From positions 1-26,103 of the IMG/VR virus record IMGVR_UViG_3300030098_004349: DNA of 26,103 nucleotides. One strand, given 5' to 3'. The position numbers and the translations under genes were made by a program. Below are positions 17,801 through 25,400 of the stretch, in pieces. Every line of letters begins with the position of its first letter. Position 1 is the first letter of the stretch. Source of the DNA: a virus. The notes beneath the pieces are model-generated. The model worked only from the letters and a program-made list of their open reading frames with translations. It did no database searches and was not told the DNA's origin.

Positions 17801-17839
17801 ACACTACAAGTCATGCTAGAAAGTGGGGATATTCGATAG
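5804..17839 (+). CDS. Giant multi-module baseplate protein in the gp7 position, 4011 aa
   Basis: This single frame fills 12 kb between gp6 and gp8, the place of wedge protein gp7 (1032 aa in T4), and is about four times as long. The N-terminus (ILASLLPDFIESDNPKFKEF, 10-29) and a second conserved segment at about 218-270 (AENILSRAKDFYSSKGTDVS, then ILFQVLFGEEVFVVKPFD) are typical of cyanophage tail proteins in this locus. The rest is mainly repeated beta-rich modules: about eleven H-x-x-x-x-G-[DE]-x-V repeats ending YYVIK...FKLA; about ten G-x-GY...PP-x-V repeats; and an I-D-N-E-I...RG-x-GT module at about 100-165, 1770-1840 and 3070-3130. A carbohydrate-binding-like module lies at 1094-1228 and a YHYH-like domain at about 1453-1594. 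No catalytic site, signal peptide or membrane segment is evident. It should assemble with gp25, gp6 and gp8 into the wedge, and the extra modules probably project outward. Calling it gp7 rests on position and the N-terminus; the rest shows no T4 counterpart that I can see. Confidence 0.8.
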   Translation: MTTKKVQISDILASLLPDFIESDNPKFKEFLEQYYVSEEHTYGTTYLADNLNEFKNISNLVDVSLAEEQTLPPPNALLPTKPIILAINTLAFDSKIYLAHSDTTVTPAKTLTIPIEGLPDTYGLIKIDNEIITYTNKSFDESTGLTELSGCVRGFSGISEINNTSNPEFLTFVDTNGNSHEAGTIVANLNFIFLNKFYEKHKQQFLPGLEKRTFKQGLSAENILSRAKDFYSSKGTDVSLRILFQVLFGEEVFVVKPFDETLIPSEAKWSVTDDMIVEAIQGDPLNLIGTKLYQGDETAPTASGAAENVQQVFLGDKQYYKISFVKGSVINENEPGMPPEFVINSKTQILERIKDKSVVTVDSTVGFPEKDGFFYYLDPFTDYKTYSTVSYGSKSYNQFFDCVGIGSLPLVDGDKSALDREIPILSGNFLYGYEDNDLTKICEMRIVGSVSGVSANVSSTKYFGVNDTIRVKHLGEKTDLDDPKFNKWFYNNISEIDISDLPKADPNDTTSDTIVTPVNHFLYVDDYIDVYNAETGNRVKENLKVESIFNNKRFKISESLNVGFNYKFRKRLNYVSTGFGITSLLGNIQNTFVDSDDNTYLTFSGYPGFDTDTSNGEKSFQSVGVSTQNSQITIINHQFVNGEKVYYKSSGGETGINVYTSSDRMNQLGYGSTFGNGFYYVNKVNDNTIRLCVGQNRVVGEDFELIKYTGISTTSIHTLTPAKIYEAGGLKDQKNFKRILKNPKVSEDSSNIIGPIGVSLNGVELHSPVSEDSIFYGPIQSIDVLDRGEDYDINNPPSISITDSIGSDAKLYPSFSGKISKINLLTRGFDYINPPSVTISGGNGSGTVCKAKMRAYIHSVDVADSYISIGSSNITLPTDSEGTQLEHKFLDGEEVVYTTAGNPIGITSTNVGFATNRLISSGNYFIAKIDNKTFRLATTKNRALNKTKLIEFNALGTKGHNFRSRKQRKIIDEIAVIDSGSEYINRNVVVDSQIYPPTDKKNLFNTFSGVNTEKPDSIYARNHGFKSGEVVEYSTTGTPISGLEPYREYYVIKEDDNSFKLADASIIDGVYDEHKLKLSTGEFGRNITKYNDSPELVVNGEFSSNTGWTLGTGWSISGGKATHTGNPNGYLTSTPSTPFIEGRWYVLTADVSAGVAFPYQSGFGIVNHHEFGVEQGTGSTLVDVYTERVGDKLIALWKQSSVNLNSVNLYSSGGNNNPTIDNVSIKEVTTFTRTATNYDRNIFVDLASTGSGTHTFKYPDIKVNIDGVVSAGTTSIISSYYTATATPEIRGSIENVYVGTGGTAYGAENTINYPRQPHIELLTGEGAALVPIIEAGAIIDVMILTQGKNYTSAPELQVVGTGTTQGFARLKANVSGGKLVSVDILSGGKNYVRNQTDIVVIPSGKGARFNAEIYEWKFNAVKYYDKYLSNSSNDAMVQVTSPQLFKGVKPCSFYPSPKYRNLIGDNIGDAPSYPEEYDSHGKVIGWAYDGNPIFGTIGERAGIGVTWMQSSYSIDLVTAAGLRPSLSVWSSGHFVQDYNYDQSGDLDEFNGKFIQPGESSDFPEGTYAYFSTIDSTTKKPSFPYITSKHHNHTDEFNYDGVRDQGDAYINTGEYKRNVTHLGMNQNFIEYPFLKESLKSKVELKVDSTSRSNVTSIDVTESGSGYNVGNLVKFNDGRINAEVDEVLGTSVVSIATTETIFDDINFSYYDGKITGVTTIPHGINDGETVEISGISSSLYKNIEGFRKVGIATVNTTVSVAIGNTTLDTNISLNGSTLSEKFQIDDEIQINAEKMLIIGVDNVNNKYRVRRGYKGTTPAAHSVDSVTNKLLTRFTFDVDGKFENRNIEFSKVNYFVGESSVGIGSAYSSVVVGTVGSSNLNKSIPPRAIYLPGHQFSTGDKVTLTGYGSTIWASSNVGLGNTFRLADMSNLYTVKLTDEYIGIATVRNYIGLSTAHVYFTGIDTYWGDSQKIETVTDNVTGKLVKVNTTVTVAAATTTGSQHSLVVGDDVRLNVIPSRTQNISFAYNSTIKKLIVNPVSIASTITSVSDAITYGSNGISIAQDAFIIPNHDFETGDVVVYTGSSAVAPLVNNRNYYVIKESEDTIKLANNSYDISIFPYNSIKITSVGSGSHQIAKINPQLVFYSGNNVSIATSDSSLSGYDINFYSDSNFITKVNSPNITKVGVFGNEDPNTKINISVGSSFTDCFYRIEGQGSNYMNTYPNSVDTSVTNYSNINVTTSKFNDNYKITGIGDTTFSFTLVGAAETTLYSNTGFSSAFYSTNSKVVKGGVYSVKLISSPDNLTELPILTSVGSTTGKGVVFDVKGDDIGRIQSVTVPYQGLEFPTDNTLRPKADSNVIFNLRNTLTLSKIGIATGGQNYANGPEILAINKPIISGRTNLKGGSVDSVDILANDSNLNDTLEIISTNNTNGVGIVNAISEFNIQRQQQENKIFIKVPANYTGFTTATFPFQVGESVYVENVDIVGGASSTASGYNSDGYDYKTFKVTAVDIVSDQESVSYSIQGIGNTGGTYDDTNNFGRIIRETDLAKFSPEFKKVEFFEGELVKSSSGATGNVSVGGWNPTTDVLKLYNIQGNFKKDDIITGTISNSKSTVNSLFVSDFDLKVDSVVESINDWRNDTGKLNLDNQRVHDNDYYQRFSYAIKGDVPYDQWKDPVSSLTHIAGFKSFANLGITSSVSAGLQDDGELEVRIDLSSESSLWEYPWFDYVTEETNSNKFSKIIKFNNRVITDYNESVTNKVLLINDISPEFTGKSSTFTGEHRFVGAAVDGIKMGVGGTMGNLTATNGTIYNPTVGILTVTTTNNHNLSNGDKIFFDDYSVTFKCSQDNYTTEHPYPRPTDPASTSNTKLNSGLLEVSNVTANTFSVTVNTPITGGKIVGLSTFPLNTNISGTNYSLLHHSFNPSSSTNVADITKHSFNIPNHYFNSGEVIHYSPKTTGNSIGIVTTTVAGIGATDKLPPTLYAIRDDNDNFRVAVSKADAVDTNGIGVTFVTSSGSVPAYGGDGHTFSVPPTSATTRSMILVDNIMQSPLARRPIALSLSAPIGVSTDLVYVADTTKLEGKSFVQINNEIIKINTVGIGSTTTLEVTRGVLGTQAGVHTIGAGITALSGDYRIDKGTIHFTTPPYGKSGITSTSSSFRGRIFYRLDYTDNYIVDDISDTFTGSAKQFTLKSNGTNLPVGVGSFFGMILVNNIFQRPWYADLGNASDNDYTVGTGLTVTFTGSGSNGDLPRGGIINEFSVGIGSGYQIPTRALATPVVSAAGTIASVAINTAGQGYIASPRVSIGVTYAHYVHQFESAANNAVNVTGGSQLTPTYAEYDSATGNLTLIIPNHGLTNANTITLDNYSLKFKCSRDAFASAKSYPRPTDPASTSNGELNTGVLPIINYSTNAITVFVGKGAGTGAAFSATVSGGIVTGITVTNPGSGYTTSDMPMLTVDEPAPYNNLPLTGGSGSNATMDVVVGTGGSVLSFAINNRGIGYEVGENLELYGLPVQAGIGTSAFNITIENEYKDKFASWNFGKFLEMDDFSPLFNGFKKTFLITRTTASKEYYSIDKKAGSGIVLANNLLIFLNDVLQMPGEDYSFDKGTKITFKEAPPKGSKFKFYLYTGSDQDVNEVDVEETVKVGDLLQIRAGINTLSTDPHGRVENRNLNFPPSQDRRTIHELTASDLVNTNTYFGQGILPNSDFSRPVVWTKQREDKIIDSLYISKERDYLEPQIYPATKVIKSFSGSDTKIYVEDTYAFHHIDASVGSVLNDVRISGLATAATESWTGRSSYSLADSSTLKYAIEVGRTVNDVDTSPRPQSEVLQNCTYAGDFGDILGITTHTSGVGTATPSIKFIIKPDASIYDTSPNSQQRSKSGITTGDYFVVRNTVVGNVGGGTTSLNTGVNDIVSIGKSFIDNVYYANTWENYPSITGSIMVTCNVNSVSGIVTGGLKTGVGNTIFVVPNLGTYSWGTINVATRPTNGKSFEVNQVGLATDTVEASRTLQVMLESGDIR
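9083..9487 (+). other. Carbohydrate-binding-like module inserted in the giant protein (residues 1094-1228)
   Basis: The segment opens with PELVVNGEFSSNTGW, continues GWSISGGKATH and closes with NPTIDNVSIKEV. This N-G-D/E-F ... I-D-N-V-S-[IV]-x-E-V frame is the usual outline of a beta-sandwich carbohydrate-binding or tail-fibre-associated module. It is unlike the modules around it and appears to interrupt one of the H-x-x-x-x-G-E-x-V repeats: the repeat start (from H1023) lies before it, and a typical repeat ending (STGSGTHTF) lies after it at about residue 1250. Sugar binding is inferred from the family resemblance only. Confidence 0.55.
10160..10585 (+). other. YHYH-like domain in the giant protein (residues about 1453-1594)
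   Basis: DSHGKVIGWAYDGNPIFG (1478-1495), EFNGKFIQPG and FPEGTYAYFSTID (about 1562-1574), then PSFPYITSKHHNH (1580-1592), follow the order of conserved blocks I recall for the YHYH domain: an I-G-[YW]-A-x-D-G-x-P-[IV]-[YF]-G core, then N-G-x-F, Y-P-x-G-T-Y-A-Y, and a closing P-Y-x-x-G-x-x-x-[YH] segment. In bacteria this domain is found in secreted or surface proteins of unknown function. The Asp and His residues could form a metal site. It is flanked by beta-repeat modules on both sides. Confidence 0.6.
14261..14454 (+). repeat. Internal protein repeat, copy 1 (PRPTDPASTSN module)
   Basis: Residues about 2820-2884 read HNLSNGDKIFFDDYSVTFKC, a variable stretch, then YPRPTDPASTSN and a strand ending FSVTVN. 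The same order of elements recurs about 525 residues later. The nucleotide sequences have diverged at many third positions while the peptide PRPTDPASTSN is identical, so this is an old duplication, or shared module, kept by selection. Confidence 0.7.
15839..16033 (+). repeat. Internal protein repeat, copy 2 (PRPTDPASTSN module)
   Basis: Residues about 3346-3410 read HGLTNANTITLDNYSLKFKC, then SRDAFASAKS, YPRPTDPASTSN and a closing strand ITVFVG. It aligns end to end with the copy at 14261-14454, including the conserved F-K-C-S-x-D and the identical 11-residue PRPTDPASTSN core. The single Cys in each copy is conserved. Confidence 0.7.
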
Positions 17840-17853
17840 ATATATTATATCAG

Positions 17854-17861
17854 TATAAATA
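17854..17861 (+). promoter_or_regulatory. T4-type late promoter for gp8 and the DUF4815 gene
   Basis: TATAAATA is an exact match to the T4 late promoter octamer. It falls in the only gap (39 bases) inside the structural module, 17 bases before the gp8 start. Nothing like a sigma70 -35 box accompanies it. It restarts transcription after the 12-kb giant gene. Confidence 0.75.
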
Positions 17862-17878
17862 ATCAAAAAAACACAGCA

Positions 17879-19462
17879 ATGCCAGCGATAATCACAGACC
17901 AGTTTAGAATATTGAATGCCGAGACTTTTGTTCAAAGTTTTGTTGGTGTTGGTACGACTGGCAATAATAACTTTTATACATTTTTGGCTCATCCAAATCC
18001 AGAGTATACGGATGTAGTGAATTATGGAAAGACTAATTGGAATACAGATATTCCAGATCCTAGAGATTCATTTCAACAGGAAAGTTTATATTGGGATAGT
18101 ATGCTTTTCTTGAAAAAAGTTCAAGAAAATGATGTAACACGAGTAATTCCAAGAATAGATTGGCAATCTGGAACTACCTATGACATGTATAGGAATACGT
18201 ATAGTGGCGATAATTTAACACCAGTTAGTAGTTCTACAACATTATATGGATCAAATTATTATGTTATGAACTCTGAGTATAGAGTTTATTTGTGTATTAA
18301 TAATGGAGCAAATCCAAATTCTACTGGAGAAAAATCAATATACGAACCAAAATTTGTAGATGATGCACCAAGAGCAGCTGGTACTGATGGATATGTTTGG
18401 AAATACTTGTATACTATATCCCCTGCAGATGTAGTTAAATTTGCAACATCAAAGTATCTTCCTCTTCCTAAAAAATGGGGAGATTCTTCAACACTCTCAG
18501 TGAAGAATGCTGCTGTTGCTGGAGAAATACAGACAATAATAATAAAAAATTATGGTTCTGGATATGAAATTAATAATAATAGTACCAATACAATTAGTAA
18601 TGTACCCATAGAGGGAGATGGAACAGGTGGTAAAGCATCTGTTAAGATAGTTGGTGGTGCTATAAGTGAAGTTGAAGTAACACAGGGTGGTACTGGTTAT
18701 ACTTGGGCAAGATTGAGATTTGAGAAAGGTGTTAATGGTGGAACACCAGGAAGTGTTGATGATGTTACTGATGGTAGTAATGCTGAATTTGAAGTCATCA
18801 TTCCTCCTCCAGGTGGACATGGTGCAGATGTCTATAAAGAACTTGGTGGATATCGAGTTATGGTATACTCCAAATACGAAAATAATGTAGATGATGTACC
18901 TGATTATATTACAGATAATAATTTCTCTAGGGTTGGAATTGTACGAAATCCAACAAGGTACGGTGGCACCGAGTTACTAAATAGTACGACTGCAACTGCT
19001 CTCCATGCACTAAAATTAACTGGTACTGGAGTTACAGCTGCTAATTTTGCTAACAACGCACAGATCACTCAAACAGTTTCAACTGGTAATACAGCAATTG
19101 GATTGGTTGCTTCTTGGAATCAAAATACTTCTGTATTAAGATATTATCAACCTGTTGGATTTTCAACTTTACCTGTTGCTTCTTATCAGAAATTGGCATT
19201 TGTATCAAGTACTACTCAAACAATTAGTGGTGGTACGCATCCAAGTTTGGGAACTCTTAGTTTAACTCCTGATACTGGTTTTAATGCAGCAGCTGTTAGT
19301 GTTGGAGGTAAGAATGTGAATTTAGGGCAAACATTTACTGCTGGTGTTGCTCCCCCAGATGTTGAAAAATACTCTGGAGAAATAATTTACGTTGACAACA
19401 GAGCACAAATTACAAGATCTTCATCACAAAAAGAAGAAGTAAAAATCGTAGTAGAATTCTAA
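17879..19462 (+). CDS. 8: Baseplate wedge subunit, gp8-like (enlarged)
   Basis: Gp8 is a dimeric component of the baseplate wedge that binds gp7 and gp10 during assembly. The N-terminal part (MPAIITDQFRILNAETFVQS, then HPNPEYTDVVNYGKTNWNTD) and the block AAGTDGYVWKYLYTISPADV (about 167-186) are characteristic of cyanophage gp8. The length is 527 aa against 334 in T4. The extra length begins after about residue 205 and includes two G-x-GY modules (IKNYGSGYEINNN near 222 and VTQGGTGYTWARLRF near 267) like those in the giant gene upstream. The C-terminus returns to a conserved-looking segment (SGEIIYVDNRAQITRSSSQK). It starts 17 bases after an exact late promoter and ends 4 bases before the next gene. 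Confidence 0.88.
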   Translation: MPAIITDQFRILNAETFVQSFVGVGTTGNNNFYTFLAHPNPEYTDVVNYGKTNWNTDIPDPRDSFQQESLYWDSMLFLKKVQENDVTRVIPRIDWQSGTTYDMYRNTYSGDNLTPVSSSTTLYGSNYYVMNSEYRVYLCINNGANPNSTGEKSIYEPKFVDDAPRAAGTDGYVWKYLYTISPADVVKFATSKYLPLPKKWGDSSTLSVKNAAVAGEIQTIIIKNYGSGYEINNNSTNTISNVPIEGDGTGGKASVKIVGGAISEVEVTQGGTGYTWARLRFEKGVNGGTPGSVDDVTDGSNAEFEVIIPPPGGHGADVYKELGGYRVMVYSKYENNVDDVPDYITDNNFSRVGIVRNPTRYGGTELLNSTTATALHALKLTGTGVTAANFANNAQITQTVSTGNTAIGLVASWNQNTSVLRYYQPVGFSTLPVASYQKLAFVSSTTQTISGGTHPSLGTLSLTPDTGFNAAAVSVGGKNVNLGQTFTAGVAPPDVEKYSGEIIYVDNRAQITRSSSQKEEVKIVVEF

Positions 19463-19466
19463 ACAG

Positions 19467-22400
19467 ATGACACAAAATACCAATCTGAACGTTTCTCCAT
19501 ATTTTGATGATTTTAACGAATCTAAAAATTATAATAAAGTACTGTTTAAACCAGGATTTCCTGTTCAGGCAAGAGAATTAACTACCTTACAATCCATTCT
19601 TCAAAATCAACTTGAAAGATTTGGACAACACTTCTTTAAAGAAGGATCTATAGTTATTCCTGGCAGCACATTCTATGATGCTGATTATTTTTCAGTAAAA
19701 ATTGATCCCAACTTTGTAAATATTCCAGTAAGGAATTACACTCAGTATTTGGCAGATAATAAAATAGAGATACAAGGAGAAACTTCAGGTGTAAGAGCAA
19801 CAGTTGTCAATAGGATTATATCAACAGAATCTATAGATGGATTTGATACTTTATATGTAAAATATAATAAATCAGGAGATGATGGAGTAACAAGAACTTT
19901 TGTAAATGGAGAAAATTTAATTACTCTTTCTGATATTAATTTCTCAAATACAAGTATTGAAGCAAATAATCAATTTGCTAGATGCGTAGTTTCCAATGCA
20001 ACAGCAATAGGATCTGCATTTTCTGTTAGTGAAGGTGTATTCTTTATTCGTGGTTATTTTGTTAGAGTTCCATCTTCAACAGTAATTTTAGACCAATATT
20101 CCAATAGTCCAAGTTATAGAGTTGGATTGTTACTTAATGAAGAAATAGTTACACCATCCAATACTAATAATGATCTTTTTGATAATGCAAGAGGATTTTC
20201 TAATGAGTCTGCACCAGGTGCTGATAGATTTAAAATTTCTACATCATTATCTAAGAAAACTCTAGATGATAATAATGATCTAGACTTTGTTGAATTACTA
20301 CGTATTGAAGATGGTATTGTAAGGGAGCAGGTAAAAACAACTGATTATAATATTTTCAAAGATGAATTAGCAAGAAGGACATATGATGAGTCTGGAGATT
20401 ATTACATCAAACCGTTTAATATTGATGTTAGAGAATCATTGAACGATAGAATATCAAACAGAGGTGTATATTCATCAGTTCAAACTACTCAGAATGGAAA
20501 TACTCCAACAGATGATATTATTAGTTTACAGATAAGTCCAGGAAAGGCTTATGTTAGAGGGTATGAGATAGATAAGATTTCAACTTCTTCTGTTGATATA
20601 GTAAAACCAAGAACAACAAAATTAAAAGAAAATGTTGCTGTTCCTATTCGAGTAGGAAATTATGTTAATGTTAATAGTATTACTGGTGCTCCTTCAATAG
20701 GATTTTCTACCAGTATTAATCTATTAGATAGAAGACTTAATACAAACAATAACAATGGAAAAAATGAAGGCCTAGCAACGGGTAATGTAGTTATTGGTAA
20801 AGCAAGAGTATATGACTTTAAACAAACAAGTCTTGTAGGTGTTGCAAATACAGTTTATGAGACAAGATTATTTGATATCCAAACATTTACTACAATAGGA
20901 ATTGCAGCAACTACAGAAGGAGTTGGTGTAGGTACTTATATTAAAGGAAAATATAGTGGTGCTAGTGGATTTGTTGAATCTTTTGGAACTGATAATCGTC
21001 TCATGTTCAATTTGAATGATGTTAAGGGTTCTTTCCAATTGAATGAACCACTTTTGGCTAGTGGATTGGAAGTAGGAAGTAATATAACTTCTATTACTGA
21101 TTGGGATTTCACTTCTGTAAAAGCATTACACAGTCTTGCTGGTGTAGGAGGAGGAACTACTAGTTTTGCTGCTAATTTAGTTTTAGATAGAAAGAGAAAC
21201 GTTTTTGAGTCTGGAGTTGAGTTTAGTATTGTTGGTATTACTACTTTGTCTACTGGTACTGCATCTGCTGGAGGAATTGGAGACTTTAGAGATTTAGTTA
21301 ATGTTGGTGATATGTTTACTTATAGTTATGCTTCAGGAACTGATCCAGTATTTAATAGGGTAACTGCAGTAACTAAGGATAATTTTAGTTTTGCTGGTGT
21401 ATCTACTGTTACTGGTGAGTGTGATGGTGCTACTATTGTAGGTCAATCACCCACTGGTGCTAATATTTTAGACCCAACATTGAATTCTAGTGATGATCCT
21501 GGTTATAGAGTCAAGTTGGCTAATGATAATATTTCTAGTCTTAACCTTTTAGATAGTTCTTATATTGTAAGAAAACAAATTACTAAGACTATATCAGGTA
21601 GCAATACAGTTGCTGTTTTCAATATAGGTGATCTTGGTGGTGTTCATACAGATCTTTATTTTGAACCATTTAGTAGTGATAATTACGTACTAACCATTGC
21701 TAACATAAAGGAACCCTTAAGGGCATCTCAAGTAGTTGTTGATGCTACACTTAAAACAGTTACAATAAGTGGATTATCTCGTACTGGTTCTGCAACTTTA
21801 ACAGCAACAGTCAAGAGAAGTAAACTAACATCTAAAGATAAGACACTTACAAGATGTTCTAGTCTTATTGTTAATAGGTCAAAATATAGTGGATCTGGAA
21901 TTACTACTACATCATTTAATGATGGATTAACTTATAGTACTGTATACGGAACAAGGGTACAGGATGATGAGATTTCATTGAATGTTCCAGACCTTCATAG
22001 AGTATTGGCTGTATTTGAATCTGATGATAAGGATAATCCAACATTACCAAGTATAACTGCAACAAGTCAGTCTGCTACTTTTACTAATAATGTTATTGTT
22101 GGTGAACAAATTATTGGAGCATCTTCTGGTGCTGTTGGTAGAGTTGTTGTTGTGGATACAGGAACAAAAATATCATTTGTTTATGAGAATGATAAATTCT
22201 TTGAAAAAGATGAACAATTTAGTTTCAAAACTTCTGGACTATTTGCTAATATAAGTGTATTGGGTGCAGGTGATAGAAATATTACCAAGAGTTTTGATAT
22301 TGATAATGGTCAAAGATATGATTTTGCCGACTATGGAAGAATTATAAGAAAGAAAGATATTGATGAACCTGCTAGAAAACTTAGAATAGTATTTGATTAT

Positions 22401-25400
22401 TACTCAACATTAGAAACTAGTGGTGTTGTTGAGTCTATCAATAGTTACACTGATGTTAATTATACTAATGAAATACCATTTATAGTTGATAGAAGAGCAT
22501 CAGACGTACTTGATTTAAGACCAAGAGTACCTGTTATATCTGCTAATCCTGGTGCATCTCCATTTAATTACTATTCTAGAAGATTTGATGCATCTGGATC
22601 AGAAAATGTTGTATCCAATAAAACAGTAATAGCTGATTATACTTATTATCAAGGTAGAGTAGATAGATTATATTTGACTAAAGAAGGTAAATTTGAAGTT
22701 AAAAAGGGTCAACCATCAGATGCACCAAGAACACCATTACCAAATGATGAAGCATTTGCAGTAGCAGTTCTCAATTTACCACCATATGTTTATAATGCAA
22801 CAGAGGATGTCTCGGTAAGAACTATCCCTCATAAGAGATATACTATGAGGGATATTAATAGTCTTGAGCATAGAGTTAGAAATCTTGAAGATTATACTAC
22901 TCTTACTCTTCTTGAGACTGATACTAAAAATCTATCAATTAAAGATCCAAATACTGGATTGGATAAGTTTAAGTCTGGTTTCTTTGTAGATAATTTTAGA
23001 GATCCTTCAATTCAAAATTTAACTGGTGAATCTTATTTTGATATTGATATAGAAAGAGGTGAATGTAGACCTCGTTCTACTGAAAGAAACGTAGGATTAG
23101 GATTTGAAACTGTCAGCAGTAAAGCAGATCCACTTGGTGCTGATTATAGATGGGTAAATGACTTTGCAGACCCTAATATCATTAGAAAAGGCCCAGCTTT
23201 ACTTATTGATTATTCAACTGAAAATTTTGTTGATCAACCATTTGCAACAAGAACAGAAAACTTAAATCCTTTCCATATTGCAAATTATGCTGGATCACTT
23301 GTCTTAGAACCAGAGCAAGATTTCTGGATTGAAGAAGTTCCATTGGGTACACCTGATGTATTCAGGATAGATTCTACATTTAATGCAATTGCAACCATGT
23401 TGGGTGTAGAAGACCGTGAAAACGGTGGAATGGCATCAAGTATGTGGAATACTCATGAAATTACATGGGGTGGTAGAGATCTAATTGGTGAAGAAACTGT
23501 AGCTACAAGAGTGATCAGTAGAGATGTTGAAAGAAGAAGACATGGAAGAAGAGAAGATACGACTACAACAACTGTAACTTCAAATGATGTTCTTCAGACA
23601 TTTGAAAGAAGTGGTATAGAAAGAGAACTAAATCTCAACTTATCAGTTGGTGAGGAAGTAATTGATCTTGGAACTAAGGTTGTTGGTACTGAGATAATTC
23701 ATAATACCAGAACAAGAAACGTTGAGATTAGAGGTAAGAGGTTAAAACCAAATACCAAGTATTATGTCTTTATGGAAAACACCAATGTTACTGAATGGTG
23801 TACTCCTAAACTTCTTCCAATAACGATGACTAGAGGGTCATTTGAAAAAGGAGATATAGTACAGACAGCAAATGCTACTATTGGAATACCTGGAGTACCA
23901 AGTATTCTATTCAGAGTTGCTCAAAGTGATCATAAAAATGGAGAATTTGATGCTCCTAGTGAAAAATACACTATTAGTCCATATGATAATTCATCTATTG
24001 CAACTGTTTATTCAAGTTCAAGTACTATTCTGAATATTGATACTGCTGGTCTTGCAATGCATACAAAACCAGATCATCTTGGTTGGGTTAAGAAAGGTAT
24101 GCCACTTGCTTCCAGATCTGGAAATGGTGAAGCAACAGTTGATGATTTGTCATTAATGACTGATGATAAAGGATCAATAGTTATATCTTTACATATACCA
24201 GATCCTAAACTTGCAAGTAATCCTAAGTTTACTACTGGTGAGAGTACAATAAGACTTACTACAAGTCCAATTAATGCCAATATATTGGATGCTGGTGGAA
24301 GTTCTGCTGAGACTACTTACTTTACCTCTGGTACTCGTAGTAATACTCAAGAACAATCTATCAATATTAAATCTCCAATTTTAGATAGAAGATTTACTGG
24401 AAATGAACAAGATGTTACCAGAATTGAAACTAATCTTATTACAGATGTAGAAAGAACAGATGTTACGAGACGTACTAGATGGTATGACCCACTTGCTCAA
24501 TCATTTATGGTAAGTCAGAATGAGTATCAAGATGGTATCTTTATAACTGGTGGTGATTTATACTTTAAGACTAAGGATAATAGAGCACCAGTAACAGTTC
24601 AGATAAGAACAATGAGAGATGGTTCTCCAACTACAACCATTCTACCATTTGGACAAGTTGAAATAGATTCAAGTAATGTCGTTACTTCGGATGATGCTTC
24701 TGCTGCAACAGAATTTGAATTTGATACACCAGTATACTTGCAGGCTGGTTATGAGTATGCTATTGTATTAGTTACTGAGTCTGAAAAATATCTAACTTGG
24801 ATTACAAGAATGGGTGAAGAAGATGTACTTCTTAACTCCGTAAGTAATACTCAACCTTATCTTGGTTCACTATTTAAATCACAGAATAGTTCAACATGGA
24901 CTCCAAGTCAATTAGAAGACTTGAAGTTTACACTCAAGAAAGCAAAATTTGTAACTAATACACCTTCTATTGTTTTATTAGATAATGCAGAATTAAATTC
25001 TGCACATATTAGAAGACAGAATCCTGTATTTGCGTACTCTAAGAGAGCAAATGTTTCTATTGGAATTACTAATACTGCGTTTGCCCTTGGTAATGAAGTT
25101 AGACAAACAGTTAGTGGTGTAACCCATACTGGTAGAATTTTTGCCAAAGGAGGCCCAATTAATTATGGTACGACTAGTATCGATTACGTCTCTGGAACGG
25201 GTATTGGATTGACACCATCAAGTGGAACTCTTGCTTACACTGGAATTGGGTTTACATCCCTTACAGGTTACGGTGGAGGTGCTGAGGCTACAATTACAGT
25301 TAATGCTGGTGCTGTTAGTTCTATAGAAATTACTAAGAACGGTGAAGGTTATGCTCCTGGTGATTTGATAATGGCAAATGCACTTGGTTCAACTGGTACT

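Noticed and set aside
18497-18820. 107-codon reverse frame within gp8
   Set aside because: Its Ser/Thr/Ile/Tyr/Cys-rich sequence is the antisense of the Gly/Ala/Asn/Val-rich repeat region of gp8; no motif supports it.
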